DNA of 64,000 nt from Neobacillus niacini (GTDB lineage: Bacteria; Bacillota; Bacilli; Bacillales; Cytobacillaceae): positions 504,001 to 568,000 of the forward strand of contig NZ_JAUSZN010000001.1 in the NCBI RefSeq assembly GCF_030817595.1, in the 5' to 3' direction. How positions within the stretch are numbered: the stretch's first letter is position 1; each line of letters opens with the position of its first letter. Positions 46,718-55,820 of the stretch are shown in pieces. The position numbers and the translations under genes were made by a program. The notes under the pieces were generated by a model. It saw nothing but the letters and a program-made list of their open reading frames with translations. It did not search any database and was not told where the DNA came from.

Positions 46718-47470
46718 ATGCAAATTACATTTGAGAATATACATAAACATACTCATTTAATGACGGAAAATGATTTATACCAACACTATCACTTTCCGGA
46801 AATGTTATCGCGTTACGATAGCAATTATATCGAATTTAAAACCTTTCCTACACTAGATAAATTAAAAGAGGCAGAACGTTATTTACGTGATTTCCATCGA
46901 AAAAATGGTCAGAAGCATGTTAAATTTAAGTTTCCTGTCAATGAAAGAGTCCCAGCTGATTTAGTGAATTACTTAAATAAGGAACATTATGATATTGGTT
47001 TTCTAGAATTATATGCAATTGAACCGAACCAATTTCCAAAGGTAAAGGATCACCCTGACATTGAGGTTCAAATTGTAACAAATCAAAATTTGAAAGCATT
47101 TCTTGCTTTACAATATCAGCAAGATATCGTGTTTGGGAGCAATTTCGCCAATCAAAAGGTTGAGTTAAATAAGTGGATTTTTGAGAACCCGAATTTTATG
47201 CAGCTGCTTGCATTATATAAAGGAACGCCAGCAGGTACAGTGGATGTCATTATTTCGGAGGATACAGCTGAAATTGATAATTTAGGTGTGGATGAAGCTT
47301 TCCAAAAGAAAGGAATCGGCACCAGGATTCAAAAATTTGTGATGGATAACTTCCACGATAAGACAGTTATTTTAGTCGCAGATGGCCAAGACACCCCAAA
47401 AGAAATGTATAAGAGACAAAACTACCAATACCTTGGTTATCAATATTACACACAAAAAGTTGAAGATTAA
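46718..47470 (+). CDS. GNAT-family acetyltransferase, two-part
   Basis: The 250-residue protein has AAAAGGGG upstream. The C-terminal ~120 residues are a GNAT domain with AEIDNLGVDEAFQKKGIGTRIQKFV, the acetyl-CoA motif A. The N-terminal ~110 residues (FPEMLSRYDSNYIEFKTFP and around) do not match a family I know, but resemble the degenerate first half of two-lobed Bacillus GNAT proteins. The substrate is unknown. It lies behind the NUDIX gene and ends at a terminator at 47542. Confidence 0.85.
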   Translation: MQITFENIHKHTHLMTENDLYQHYHFPEMLSRYDSNYIEFKTFPTLDKLKEAERYLRDFHRKNGQKHVKFKFPVNERVPADLVNYLNKEHYDIGFLELYAIEPNQFPKVKDHPDIEVQIVTNQNLKAFLALQYQQDIVFGSNFANQKVELNKWIFENPNFMQLLALYKGTPAGTVDVIISEDTAEIDNLGVDEAFQKKGIGTRIQKFVMDNFHDKTVILVADGQDTPKEMYKRQNYQYLGYQYYTQKVED

Positions 47471-47541
47471 AATTGAATAAAAAATGCTTGGGTTCTTTAA
47501 CGTCACTCGGAGTTACAATGGGAACTGAATGATTAGAAAGA

Positions 47542-47578
47542 AAAAGTCGTTTACTTTAATGGTAAGCGGCTTTTGTTT
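47542..47578 (+). terminator. Terminator after the NUDIX-GNAT pair
   Basis: AAAAGTCGTTTAC pairs with GTAAGCGGCTTTT (G-T pairs allowed) and is followed by TTTTA. Confidence 0.82.
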
Positions 47579-47634
47579 TACCTTATTGATTTAGCAAATG
47601 AGTGAAAAATAGTTTTCTGAATAGTTTTTATATA

Positions 47635-47663
47635 TTGACACATTAGTCATAAGTGACTACAAT
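47635..47663 (+). promoter_or_regulatory. SigmaA promoter with TetR operator, copy 1
   Basis: TTGACA (47635-47640) and TACAAT (47658-47663) are 17 bases apart, and the spacer holds the inverted repeat TAGTCA-TAAG-TGACTA (47644-47659), which runs into the -10 box. The same design recurs before the second tetR gene, pointing to autorepression. Confidence 0.82.
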
Positions 47664-47700
47664 TTTATATATAGAAATCTGATTCAAATAGGAGAATAAT

Positions 47701-48306
47701 ATGAAAGCTGAAAATTATTCAAGAACTGACCGTCGAAAGGCATTAATACGCGAGCAGATTGTGAGTGGTGCTTTGGAGTCTTTTTCCGAAATGGGCTACA
47801 TGAAAACAACTGTGAATGATATTACTTCACGTGCTGATGTGGGGCATGGAACCTTTTATCATTATTTCAAAAATAAGCAGGACCTATTAACTAAACTGGT
47901 AGACGAACTGGCGGAGAAAGTGGATGAATATGTCCAGCCAAAGAATATGCAACTAACCGTTTACGAGAGAATGAAATATGAAGCTCAAAGAATTCTTGAG
48001 TACTACGTAAATAACAGTAGCATTTTGCTGGCGTTAAAAGAAGCGCTGATGGTGGACAGACAATTTGAGGAACAATGGCTGAAAATTAGTGAAAGCTTAT
48101 TTAAGCGAATTGAGCGCGATATCAAAGGTTCGATCCAAAAGGGATACTGCCACGATGTGAATGAAGAGGTCACGATTCGAGCTTTAACATGTATGTTTGA
48201 GGGTTATGGGCATCATCTAATGGTACAGCCAGTGACACCAGCAGAAATACAAGAGGTTGCTCAATCATTGACAGATTTGTGTTATAAAGCTGTATTTAAG
48301 GAATAA
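47701..48306 (+). CDS. TetR/AcrR-family repressor 1
   Basis: The 201-residue protein has the TetR helix-turn-helix: REQIVSGALESFSEMGYMKTTVNDITSRADVGHGTFYHYFKNKQ-type spacing across residues 16-60, then an all-helical ligand domain. It is closely related to the protein encoded at 50656 (shared NDIT/KDIT, VGHGTFYHYF, LALKEA, RIERDIKGS, GYCH and CMFEGYG blocks). Neighbouring genes act on CoA esters, so an acyl-CoA is the likely inducer, as for FadR/PaaR-type regulators. TAGGAG precedes the ATG. Confidence 0.93.
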   Translation: MKAENYSRTDRRKALIREQIVSGALESFSEMGYMKTTVNDITSRADVGHGTFYHYFKNKQDLLTKLVDELAEKVDEYVQPKNMQLTVYERMKYEAQRILEYYVNNSSILLALKEALMVDRQFEEQWLKISESLFKRIERDIKGSIQKGYCHDVNEEVTIRALTCMFEGYGHHLMVQPVTPAEIQEVAQSLTDLCYKAVFKE

Positions 48307-48837
48307 TGTATTCGATTTACTAAATAGCTAGAATAAGCAGCGAAGTTAATCCTATTGTTGCTTATTCTTTATGATTGATTTTTCCTTTTTAGGAAAATTT
48401 TATATTTAATGTATGCGCTTACAATATTAATTTAATTTTACAGATACAAATAAACTTTAATTTTTTCAGTTTGATTTTATTTTAAAGTTTATTTGCTTCT
48501 TTTTACTTATAAATGACAGAGAAGTCACGTTTGATTGTGTTGTCATTGTTAGAAAATTAAAAGGAAAATATGCCGATGCTGGCGAACATTAAAGGAGGTG
48601 AGGAATAAACAAAAAACTCGATCATCGTGATGTGAAACTGGATGACCATAATTTCAGTTTACGTCACCCTTATCGTAACTGCACATAGGAAACATCATTG
48701 AAACCATACTTAGTACTATGCATAATGAACCAAGTCAAAATGAAGTAACAACCATACATTCGTTTTTAGTGCACCTATAGATTCTACAGTGTAAACAATG
48801 GAGTCATATTAAATAGATGCAAAGGGAGAGGATTAAT
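48307..48837. other. 531-base AT-rich gap with orphan ribosome binding site
   Basis: The stretch between tetR1 and the ligase gene holds a weak hairpin near 48330-48370 (GAATAAGCA paired with TGCTTATTC) that may end tetR1, a strong AAAGGAGGTGAGG at 48591-48603, and after it a 27-codon frame (48605-48688) that would begin with ATA. That frame has no recognisable product and looks like a degraded or leader-type small gene. The end of the gap carries AAGGGAGAGG, the ribosome binding site of the ligase. No copy of the TetR operator was seen here. Confidence 0.45.
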
Positions 48838-50487
48838 TTGGCGAAACACGAGATTTACCATTCTACCGTATTAAAGGAGTCTTACTGGCCGGCTGATACT
48901 TCACTTCCATTAAACGATTGGACTGTTGCTCAAGTATTAAGGGAAGTTACAGCGGAAGTTCCTAATCGGATTGCATTAGTCGAAGGGGGTGCGGATTCGG
49001 CAAAACGCAGAAGATGGACATACAGTCAGTTGCTAGCTGATTCTGAGCGAGTTGCTTCTGCATTGCTTACAAAATTTAGGCCTGGGGAACGGGTAGCGGT
49101 TTGGGCTCCAAATGAAGTGGAATGGGTACTGATTGAATTTGGCTGTGCCATTGCAGGAGTCACCTTAGTGACTGTTAATCCTGCGTTAAGGGAGAAAGAA
49201 CTAGATTATTTGTTACGTCAATCAGAAGCAGCAGGAATCTTCCTTGTTGATGAATACCGTGGCTATAACATGCTCGAGGCGGTTACCAATGTTCGCGAAA
49301 ATTTACCATTACTGCGGGAAGTGATTCGTTTTACGAATTTTGAGGAATTCATAAATTGCGGCAGTCAATCAACTATTTTTCCAGTAGTAAAGCCTGAAGA
49401 TCCTTTTGTCATCATGTATACCTCAGGTACAACTGGTAAATCCAAGGGTGCCATCCTTCACAATAAAGGCATAACCAACTCAACTAAATTTATGGCTGAA
49501 CGTGCAGGAATGGAAGTCGGCGGTGTATGGGTGAATGTTATGCCGCTTGTTCATATGGGCGGCTGTGGGTTTGCCGTACTCGGAACCCTTCAACAACGAG
49601 GCACTCATGTACTCGTAAATGCGTTCGACCCAGGATTATTCCTTGAATTGATCGAGAAAGAGAGAGGGTCCTTCGCACTGCTTGTACCAACAATGGTTGA
49701 AGCAATCCTAAACCATCCTGATCGGAAAAAATACAATCTCTCAACCTTTAAATCTCTACTATCTGGTGCCTCTAAGGTTGAACCTTATTTAGTTCGCCGG
49801 GTGAAAGAAGAACTTGGCTGTGGGATGTCGATTGTTTGCGGTCAAACCGAGATGCATGGCGGAACAACTCAAACGCACCTTGATGATTCCCCTGAGGACC
49901 AGGCAGAAACTATTGGGCAGCCTTATCCGCATATTGAAGTGAAGATTGCTGATCCTGCAACCGGCGAAGTGCTTCCGCTTGGTATGGATGGGGAGATTTG
50001 CTGTCGCGGGTATCAAACAATGGTTGGCTATTATAATATGCCTGAACAGACAGCCGCTACCCTTAAGGACGATGGCTGGCTGCATTCAGGCGATATTGGC
50101 TCAATGGATGAAAGAGGTTTTATTAAAATTAAGGGTAGATTGAAGGATATGATTATCCGCGGAGGCGTCAATATTTATCCAAGTGAAGTGGAATCACTGT
50201 TGCGAGACCACCCTAAGGTAGCCGATATAGCTGTAGTAGGCATGCCGGATGAGTATTGGGGAGAACAAGTCACGGCGCTTATCATCCCAACTTCCTTTGC
50301 TAATCTGCCAACAGAATCCGATCTTACAGAATACTGTAAAGCCAATATGGCAGGTTTTAAGAGACCAAGGAATTGGTATTTCGTTAAAGAATTTCCAAAG
50401 ACAGCAGCAGGGAAGATCCAGAAATTTAAGCTGCAGGAAATGGTCAAAAATGGTGAAGTAGAGCAAGGTACTAATTTAACGATATAA
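48838..50487 (+). CDS. Acyl/aryl-CoA ligase (AMP-forming)
   Basis: The start at TTG 48838 (next residues AKHEIYHSTV) is preferred over an upstream in-frame ATG at 48817 because AAGGGAGAGG is 8 bases before it; this gives 549 residues. Motifs of the ANL family are all present: YTSGTTGKSKGA (P-loop), the acceptor region QTEMHGGTTQTH, GWLHSGDIG, GRLKDMIIRGGVNIYP and the C-terminal Lys in PKTAAGKIQK. The enzyme would activate a free acid with ATP and CoA and feed the downstream acyl-CoA operon. It stands alone with its own terminator between the two tetR genes. The acid is unknown. Confidence 0.92.
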   Translation: MAKHEIYHSTVLKESYWPADTSLPLNDWTVAQVLREVTAEVPNRIALVEGGADSAKRRRWTYSQLLADSERVASALLTKFRPGERVAVWAPNEVEWVLIEFGCAIAGVTLVTVNPALREKELDYLLRQSEAAGIFLVDEYRGYNMLEAVTNVRENLPLLREVIRFTNFEEFINCGSQSTIFPVVKPEDPFVIMYTSGTTGKSKGAILHNKGITNSTKFMAERAGMEVGGVWVNVMPLVHMGGCGFAVLGTLQQRGTHVLVNAFDPGLFLELIEKERGSFALLVPTMVEAILNHPDRKKYNLSTFKSLLSGASKVEPYLVRRVKEELGCGMSIVCGQTEMHGGTTQTHLDDSPEDQAETIGQPYPHIEVKIADPATGEVLPLGMDGEICCRGYQTMVGYYNMPEQTAATLKDDGWLHSGDIGSMDERGFIKIKGRLKDMIIRGGVNIYPSEVESLLRDHPKVADIAVVGMPDEYWGEQVTALIIPTSFANLPTESDLTEYCKANMAGFKRPRNWYFVKEFPKTAAGKIQKFKLQEMVKNGEVEQGTNLTI

Positions 50488-50493
50488 GGTGCA

Positions 50494-50526
50494 GGGGTGT
50501 TCCAAGTTGGACACCCTATTTTTGTT
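50494..50526 (+). terminator. Terminator after the ligase gene
   Basis: AGGGGTGT-TCCAA pairs with TTGGA-CACCCT, followed by ATTTTTG. Confidence 0.88.
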
Positions 50527-50585
50527 GTCTTTGAATACTAAGAGAATAGATGAAAATTTTTATATTTTTGAATTATCAGTTTATA

Positions 50586-50614
50586 TTGACATTAGTGTCA
50601 TATATGACTACAAT
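50586..50614 (+). promoter_or_regulatory. SigmaA promoter with TetR operator, copy 2
   Basis: TTGACA (50586-50591) and TACAAT (50609-50614) are exactly 17 bases apart; the spacer TTAGTGTCATATATGAC holds the palindrome TCATATATGA and matches the copy at 47635 in its ATTAGT...TGACTACAAT frame. It should drive tetR2 and the whole catabolic operon. Confidence 0.82.
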
Positions 50615-50655
50615 GTTTATAAAGGTAAAATTTACGAAAAATAGGAGTTAAAAAT

Positions 50656-51276
50656 ATGAAAATGGCAAAATCTCAGAAGGCAACGAAAGTACACCGGCCG
50701 AAGACGTTGAATCAGAATCAAATCATGTTAAGTGCTATTGAAGTGTTTTCTGAAATCGGTTACATGAAGGCGACTGTCAAAGACATCACGACAAGAGCTA
50801 ATGTAGGACATGGAACCTTTTACCATTACTTTATAAATAAAAATAACCTCCTAGATCAATTAGTAGACGAACTTTTCGAAAAGGTTAAACATGATGTACA
50901 GCCCAAAACCTTGTCGAAAAGCCTTTATGAAACGATGAAAGATGAATCCCGAATAATATTAGACTTTTACAATCAAAACAGAGGAGTACTCCTAGCATTA
51001 AAAGAAGCGATGATGGTCGACCAGCATTATAAAGAAAAATGGTTGGAAATAAGTGAGAGATTATTTATAAGGATTGAGCGCGATATTAAAGGCTCTATGA
51101 AAAAAGGATACTGCCACAATATGAATGTCCAAGTTACGATTCGTGCACTTGCTTGTATGTTTGAAGGTTATGGAAATCACATTATGCGGCAGCCAACTAG
51201 CTCAAGAGAAATAGAGATGACTGCTGAGTCTTTAACGGACTTTTGCTATAAAGCGGTTTTTAAGCTCGAAGCCTAA
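50656..51276 (+). CDS. TetR/AcrR-family repressor 2, head of the catabolic operon
   Basis: The 206-residue paralog of the protein at 47701 has an N-terminal extension of basic residues (KMAKSQKATKVHRPK) before the helix-turn-helix VKDITTRANVGHGTFYHYF. The two share most of the ligand domain, which suggests recent duplication and perhaps a common or related inducer. A TAGGAG site lies upstream. The thiolase gene follows after 90 bases with no terminator, so this gene probably leads the operon and controls it through the promoter at 50586. Confidence 0.93.
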   Translation: MKMAKSQKATKVHRPKTLNQNQIMLSAIEVFSEIGYMKATVKDITTRANVGHGTFYHYFINKNNLLDQLVDELFEKVKHDVQPKTLSKSLYETMKDESRIILDFYNQNRGVLLALKEAMMVDQHYKEKWLEISERLFIRIERDIKGSMKKGYCHNMNVQVTIRALACMFEGYGNHIMRQPTSSREIEMTAESLTDFCYKAVFKLEA

Positions 51277-51366
51277 GTACTAGAGTAGTAGCTGGTGCAA
51301 TTCTATAAAACACAGGTACATAGGAAGTAAACAAAACAAATTAGTCAATAGGAGGTTAGCAATAAT

Positions 51367-52605
51367 ATGCAGGATGTTTTTATTATCGGGATTGGGATGA
51401 ACAAATTTGGTAAGTACCCCGGAGAGACAGTTAGGACCATGGCAGAGCAGGTAATACAGCAATCTTTGGAGGACGCTGGAATTAGCGCAAAAGATTTACA
51501 GGCTGGCTTTTTCTCAAATACCTTTTGGGGAATGTTTGATAAGCAGCACTCGATTCGCGGTCAGGTGGTTTTCAGAGGGATGGGGATTGATAAGATTCCC
51601 GTTACAAATGTGGAAAATGCTTGTGCAGGAGCCTCAACTGCTCTGCACCTAGCATATACAGGAATTCGAGCTGGCATGTATGATGTCGCCATTGCCGTAG
51701 GTTCTGAAAAGTTAACGAACCCAGATAAAGCAAAATCATTATCCGCATACTCAAGCTGTATGGACGTAGAGAACTTTGATAGACAGATCAATTTGTTATT
51801 GGATTATGGAAAGAACCTAGAGGTTGCACTCCCTCAGGAAGAATCACCACCTGGGGCTGGAAGAAGCGTTTTTATGGATGTTTACGCGATGATGACTCGT
51901 TGGCATATGAGCAAGTATGGTACAACCCAAAGACAACTAGCAGCAATTGCATCGAAAAACCATTTTCACTCTTCTCTTAATCCAAAAGCACAGTATCAGA
52001 ATCGGATGAGCATTGAAGATGTTCTGTACGATAGTCCTGTTACCTACCCTTTAACTCGCAGTATGTGTGCTCCAGTTGGGGACGGGGCAGCAGCAGTTAT
52101 CGTTTGCTCTGAAAGATTTTTGAAAAAGCTTGAAAAATCTCGTCCAGTTAAAATTCTTGCTTCCGTCCATGGTCAAGGTTCAGACAGAGACCTTGATGGG
52201 GAGGATATCGGTGAAAGGCTTGCAAGAGAGGCGTATGAAAAAGCAGGGCTTGGTCCACAGGATATTGATTTAGCTGAATTACATGACGCTACTGCTTATG
52301 GTGAGCTGCACCAAAGTGAAGCAATGGGATTTTGCCCTCCTGGTGAAGGGGGAGCACTAGCAGAATCAGGCGCCACAACGCTGGGAGGATCGATTCCCAT
52401 TAATACGAGTGGTGGACTTGAAAGCAGGGGCCATCCAATTGGGGCTTCCGGTCTTGCACAAATATACGAAGTTGTTACCCAGCTTAGAGGGGAAGCTGGA
52501 AACAGACAGGTTATTGGGGCAAGAATCGGTCTAGCTGAAAATGGCGGCGGCAGTATTGGTGTCGAAGAAGCTGCCATGTGTATTCATGTCTTAGAAAAAG
52601 TATAA
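51367..52605 (+). CDS. SCP2-type thiolase / acetyl-CoA acyltransferase-like
   Basis: The 412-residue protein belongs to the thiolase superfamily branch that includes SCP-x and lipid-transfer thiolases. FIIGIGMNKFGKYPGET opens it, C86 in VENACAGAS is the nucleophile, LHDATAYGELHQSEAMGF and LESRGHPIGASG supply the HDxF/His-type active-site elements. The usual C-terminal CxG is not clear: the end reads ENGGGSIGVEEAAMC. SCP-x-type thiolases favour branched or bulky 3-ketoacyl-CoA substrates. TAGGAGG lies 9 bases upstream of the ATG. The acyl-CoA dehydrogenase gene begins 16 bases after its stop. Confidence 0.88.
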   Translation: MQDVFIIGIGMNKFGKYPGETVRTMAEQVIQQSLEDAGISAKDLQAGFFSNTFWGMFDKQHSIRGQVVFRGMGIDKIPVTNVENACAGASTALHLAYTGIRAGMYDVAIAVGSEKLTNPDKAKSLSAYSSCMDVENFDRQINLLLDYGKNLEVALPQEESPPGAGRSVFMDVYAMMTRWHMSKYGTTQRQLAAIASKNHFHSSLNPKAQYQNRMSIEDVLYDSPVTYPLTRSMCAPVGDGAAAVIVCSERFLKKLEKSRPVKILASVHGQGSDRDLDGEDIGERLAREAYEKAGLGPQDIDLAELHDATAYGELHQSEAMGFCPPGEGGALAESGATTLGGSIPINTSGGLESRGHPIGASGLAQIYEVVTQLRGEAGNRQVIGARIGLAENGGGSIGVEEAAMCIHVLEKV

Positions 52606-52621
52606 GTGGAGGTTTTGAACT

Positions 52622-53761
52622 GTGGATTATAACTTAACAGAAGAATTGTCGATGTTAAAGGATATGACCTATAAATTTGCAGCAAATGAAATTGCTCCAC
52701 ATTCTGCGGAATGTGATAGAGAAGAGAAATATACTCCTGAAATTGTAAAAAAAGCTGCAGAATTAGGTCTCGTTGGAGCATGGATACCTGAAGAATATGG
52801 CGGCGCTGGGATGGGGATATTAGGCCAGGCCATAATTACAGAACAGCTATCCCGTGTAGATATGGGAATTGGAACGAATATTATCACAGCAAGTTTCGGA
52901 TGTGAAGCAATATATCTATACGGCTCCGAGGAACAGAAGCAAAAGTATTTACCTAAGGTGTGCAGTGGCGAGTGGGTCTCATCAGGAGCATTCACCGAGC
53001 CTAATGCCGGAACGGACGCGGCAGGGTATCAAACAAGGGCCGTTCGTGACGGAGATGATTTCATTATTAACGGAAGCAAAATCTTCATCACAAATGGTAC
53101 AGTAAGTGATTTTATGGTGGTGCAGGCGATTACCCAGCCAGATGAAAAAAGACATAAGCGCTTCTCGCAAATCATCGTTGATGCCAATACTGAGGGTATT
53201 ACCAGAAGTAGGCTTCATGGCAAGTTAGGAATACGTTCCAGTGATACGGCACAAATTTCTTTTGAAAATGTCCGCGTCCGCCAGTCCAATCTAGTTGGGA
53301 CAGATGGAAAAGGATTCCCACAGCTTATGCACTTCTTTGATATTACTCGGATGATGGTTGCTGCTCAGGCATTGGGTATTTCTCAGGCTTGTCTCGATGA
53401 AGCGGTCAAATACTCAAAAGAAAGATACGCCTTTGGTAATCCGATTGGAAGCTACCAAGCGACAATGACAAAATTAACGGAAATGGCCGTTAAGGTTGAG
53501 GCACTTCGAAATATCGTCTATAAAGCAGCATGGCTTGTTGATTCAGGAAAACCTGATTTTACGCTTTCGGCAATGGCAAAATACTTAGGTGGACAGACAG
53601 CAGTTTTTTGCGCTAATGCGGCGATCGAAATTCATGGCGGGTACGGATATATGGAGGAATACAGTGTCCAAAAATGGTACCGAGACGCGAAAATTCTTGA
53701 AATCTATGAAGGAACGAAAGAGGCAGAAGTAATGGCCATCGGACGTGTACTCCAGTCTTAG
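52622..53761 (+). CDS. Acyl-CoA dehydrogenase
   Basis: The 379-residue flavoenzyme begins at GTG 52622 behind GTGGAGG. It has ELGLVGAWIPEEYGGAGMG, the FAD-binding AFTEPNAGTDAAG, KIFITNGTVSDF and the C-terminal WYRDAKILEIYEGTKE where E363 is the catalytic base of the short/medium-chain group. It makes a 2-enoyl-CoA from a saturated acyl-CoA, with electrons going to ETF. No etfAB genes are in the window. Position after the thiolase fits a beta-oxidation-like route. Confidence 0.94.
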   Translation: MDYNLTEELSMLKDMTYKFAANEIAPHSAECDREEKYTPEIVKKAAELGLVGAWIPEEYGGAGMGILGQAIITEQLSRVDMGIGTNIITASFGCEAIYLYGSEEQKQKYLPKVCSGEWVSSGAFTEPNAGTDAAGYQTRAVRDGDDFIINGSKIFITNGTVSDFMVVQAITQPDEKRHKRFSQIIVDANTEGITRSRLHGKLGIRSSDTAQISFENVRVRQSNLVGTDGKGFPQLMHFFDITRMMVAAQALGISQACLDEAVKYSKERYAFGNPIGSYQATMTKLTEMAVKVEALRNIVYKAAWLVDSGKPDFTLSAMAKYLGGQTAVFCANAAIEIHGGYGYMEEYSVQKWYRDAKILEIYEGTKEAEVMAIGRVLQS

Positions 53762-53813
53762 TTTCTATGAAAATATCTGAATATTAAATCTTGTCCAAAA
53801 AAAGGAGAAAATC

Positions 53814-54584
53814 ATGATTACAAATCTTGAAGGTAAAGTGGCATTAGTTACAGGCGGAACAAATGGAATTGGTAAAGCAACGGCATTAAAGCTTGCAAAA
53901 AGTGGAGCAGATATAGTAGTTAGCGGCAGAAATCATGAGGACGGAATGAAAGTGGTTGCGGAAATAGAAGAAATGGGAAGACGTGCAATATTTTTAGAAT
54001 GTGACTTGTTTGTCTACGATTCAGTCAAACTGATGGCTGACCGTGCTATTGATGAAATGGGAAAGATTGATATTTTAATAGCAAATGGCGGTGCAACCGT
54101 TCAATATGCAAAATTCTTTCACGAATTAGACCCAAATGATTATGACGGCTGCTTAAATAGCCAACAATCTTCTAGGCTTTATGCAATCCGGGCATTGCTC
54201 GACCATATGAGAGAGCAAAATTATGGGAAGATTGTCATCATTACCTCTGACGCGGGAAGAATTGCGACCCCGAGAGAATCACTAATCGGATCGGCAGCAG
54301 CTGGTCTTGTACTGATGAACAAAGCGTTGGCAAATGAGTTTGCTCGCTGGCAAATTCGCGTGAATGCTCTTTGTTTAACGGTTATTCAAGACACGCCAGG
54401 ATTTGATGCCGTAATGGCTACAGAAGCAAGTCATGTTTTTCAGAAAGCTGTCGACCGTGCGAAGCTTGGTTTACCTAATGCGGAGGATGTTGCAGAGGCT
54501 GCGCTTTTCTTTGCCTCACCTGAATCTGACAGAATAACAGGTCAAACCTTAAGCATTAACGGGGGCCTTTCATTTGCAGGGTAA
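53814..54584 (+). CDS. SDR-fold protein lacking the catalytic Tyr and Lys
   Basis: The 256-residue protein keeps the NAD(P) loop VTGGTNGIGKATA and IANGGA, plus the C-terminal ITGQTLSINGG of classical SDRs. S145 of ITSDAGR is present, but where SDRs have YxxxK the chain reads I158-G-S-A-A162, so both Tyr and Lys are lost. The rest of the fold aligns without a gap (AAAGLVLMNKALANEFARWQIRVNAL). It may act as a non-oxidoreductive partner, a structural subunit, or use another mechanism. AAGGAG stands before the ATG. The dehydratase/reductase subunit gene follows 38 bases later. Confidence 0.88.
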   Translation: MITNLEGKVALVTGGTNGIGKATALKLAKSGADIVVSGRNHEDGMKVVAEIEEMGRRAIFLECDLFVYDSVKLMADRAIDEMGKIDILIANGGATVQYAKFFHELDPNDYDGCLNSQQSSRLYAIRALLDHMREQNYGKIVIITSDAGRIATPRESLIGSAAAGLVLMNKALANEFARWQIRVNALCLTVIQDTPGFDAVMATEASHVFQKAVDRAKLGLPNAEDVAEAALFFASPESDRITGQTLSINGGLSFAG

Positions 54585-54622
54585 AATATCATTTTCTTTT
54601 AAATATAGGAGGGAACACAATT

Positions 54623-55777
54623 ATGTACCAAAATTTATCATCAGATGAAATCTTAACTAAATTAGCCCAAGTAGCAGGGGACCCCTATGAGAGAGCAAAA
54701 GAATGGAAAATGGAAACCGGATCCAAAATTATCGGCTGTTACATCATGCACTTTCCTGAGGAGTTACTACATGCAGCTGGCGTCTTACCGATTGTCCTTC
54801 AAGTAAAAGAGGAACCGATTACTACCGGGCACGCCTATTATCCCGCTTATTTCTGTGGTCCGACCCGCAGTATCGTCGATCAAGCAGCGAAGGGAGAATT
54901 AGATTTCTTAGACGGTTTTGTCGGTGGTGATTATTGTATCCAAGCCGTCGGTGGTGCAGAAGTGGTAGGAAATCTCCTTCCAAAGGTCAATAACATGTTC
55001 TTCCGTTTGCCTGTTGGCAATCAGGCGTGGACACATGGAGATATAGTTACAGGATTGAAAGAATTAAAACGGGATATTGAAAGATTTGCAGATAAAGAGA
55101 TTAGTGATGAGGACATCCTAAATAGCATTCGCATTTATAACAAAAACCGCAGCCTAATTAGGAAAATTTACGAGTTAAAATCATTACATCCGTCGCTGCT
55201 AACTTCTAGTGACATGATATCGATTATTAAATCTAGCATGGTCATTCCGAAGGAAGAGCATAACGAAATTTTAGAGAGTCTGCTTCCAAAGCTTCAAGCT
55301 AAGAAGGATTCTATCAAAGAAGAAGGTGTGCGTGTCTTCTTATCTGGTAGCTTCTGCGGCGCACCGAAAAACGAAATATTAGAACTTGTAGAACAATCCG
55401 GTGCTGTTGTTGTAGGAGATGACCTTTTCCACGGCTACAGATATATCAGTGATAATATCGCTGAGGACAGAGAGCCACTTGCAGCCATTGCTGCTCATTA
55501 TATTGATAAAAATACTAATGTCCCTTGTCCTACAAGATGTGACCCTAAAACGGATTGGCCTCAATACCTCGTTGATTCTATGCGAAAGTATAAGGCAGAC
55601 CAACTTGTCATCGTGATGGCACAATTTTGTGAACCACATATGTTCTTCTACCCAGATATTAAAGATGCCATGCAAGAAGCTGGAATCCCACACCTACTCC
55701 TAGAAATCTCACACGAATTAGACTCCATCGAAACCATAAAAACTAGACTAGAAGCCTTTGTTGAAATGGCTGTTTAG
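54623..55777 (+). CDS. 2-hydroxyacyl-CoA dehydratase/benzoyl-CoA reductase-type subunit (BcrC/HgdB-like)
   Basis: The 384-residue protein belongs to the HGD-D family. Cys residues in FCGPTR (C78), SGSFCGAP (C245) and AQFCEPH (C336) sit where BcrC, HgdB and FldC bind a 4Fe-4S or double-cubane cluster. HFPEELLHAAGVLPI near residue 42 and GDDLFHGYRY are also typical. With the next gene product it should form the radical-generating catalytic core, which takes an electron from an ATP-driven activator and either reduces an aromatic ring or removes water from a 2-hydroxyacyl-CoA. Length matches BcrC/BzdN (about 380). GGAGGG precedes the ATG. Confidence 0.9.
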   Translation: MYQNLSSDEILTKLAQVAGDPYERAKEWKMETGSKIIGCYIMHFPEELLHAAGVLPIVLQVKEEPITTGHAYYPAYFCGPTRSIVDQAAKGELDFLDGFVGGDYCIQAVGGAEVVGNLLPKVNNMFFRLPVGNQAWTHGDIVTGLKELKRDIERFADKEISDEDILNSIRIYNKNRSLIRKIYELKSLHPSLLTSSDMISIIKSSMVIPKEEHNEILESLLPKLQAKKDSIKEEGVRVFLSGSFCGAPKNEILELVEQSGAVVVGDDLFHGYRYISDNIAEDREPLAAIAAHYIDKNTNVPCPTRCDPKTDWPQYLVDSMRKYKADQLVIVMAQFCEPHMFFYPDIKDAMQEAGIPHLLLEISHELDSIETIKTRLEAFVEMAV

Positions 55778-55820
55778 GATATTTATATAAAGCAAACAAA
55801 ATCGAGAGGAATGATGATAG

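Noticed and set aside
48530..48550. Third TetR operator upstream of the ligase gene (TGAC...GTCA)
   Set aside because: The half-sites are in the opposite orientation (TGAC then GTCA) with different spacing and no TTGACA/TACAAT context, so it does not match the other two.
49538..49744. Minus-strand frame and similar antisense frames within the catabolic genes
   Set aside because: They lie wholly inside well-supported genes with conserved motifs and have no ribosome binding site or family resemblance.
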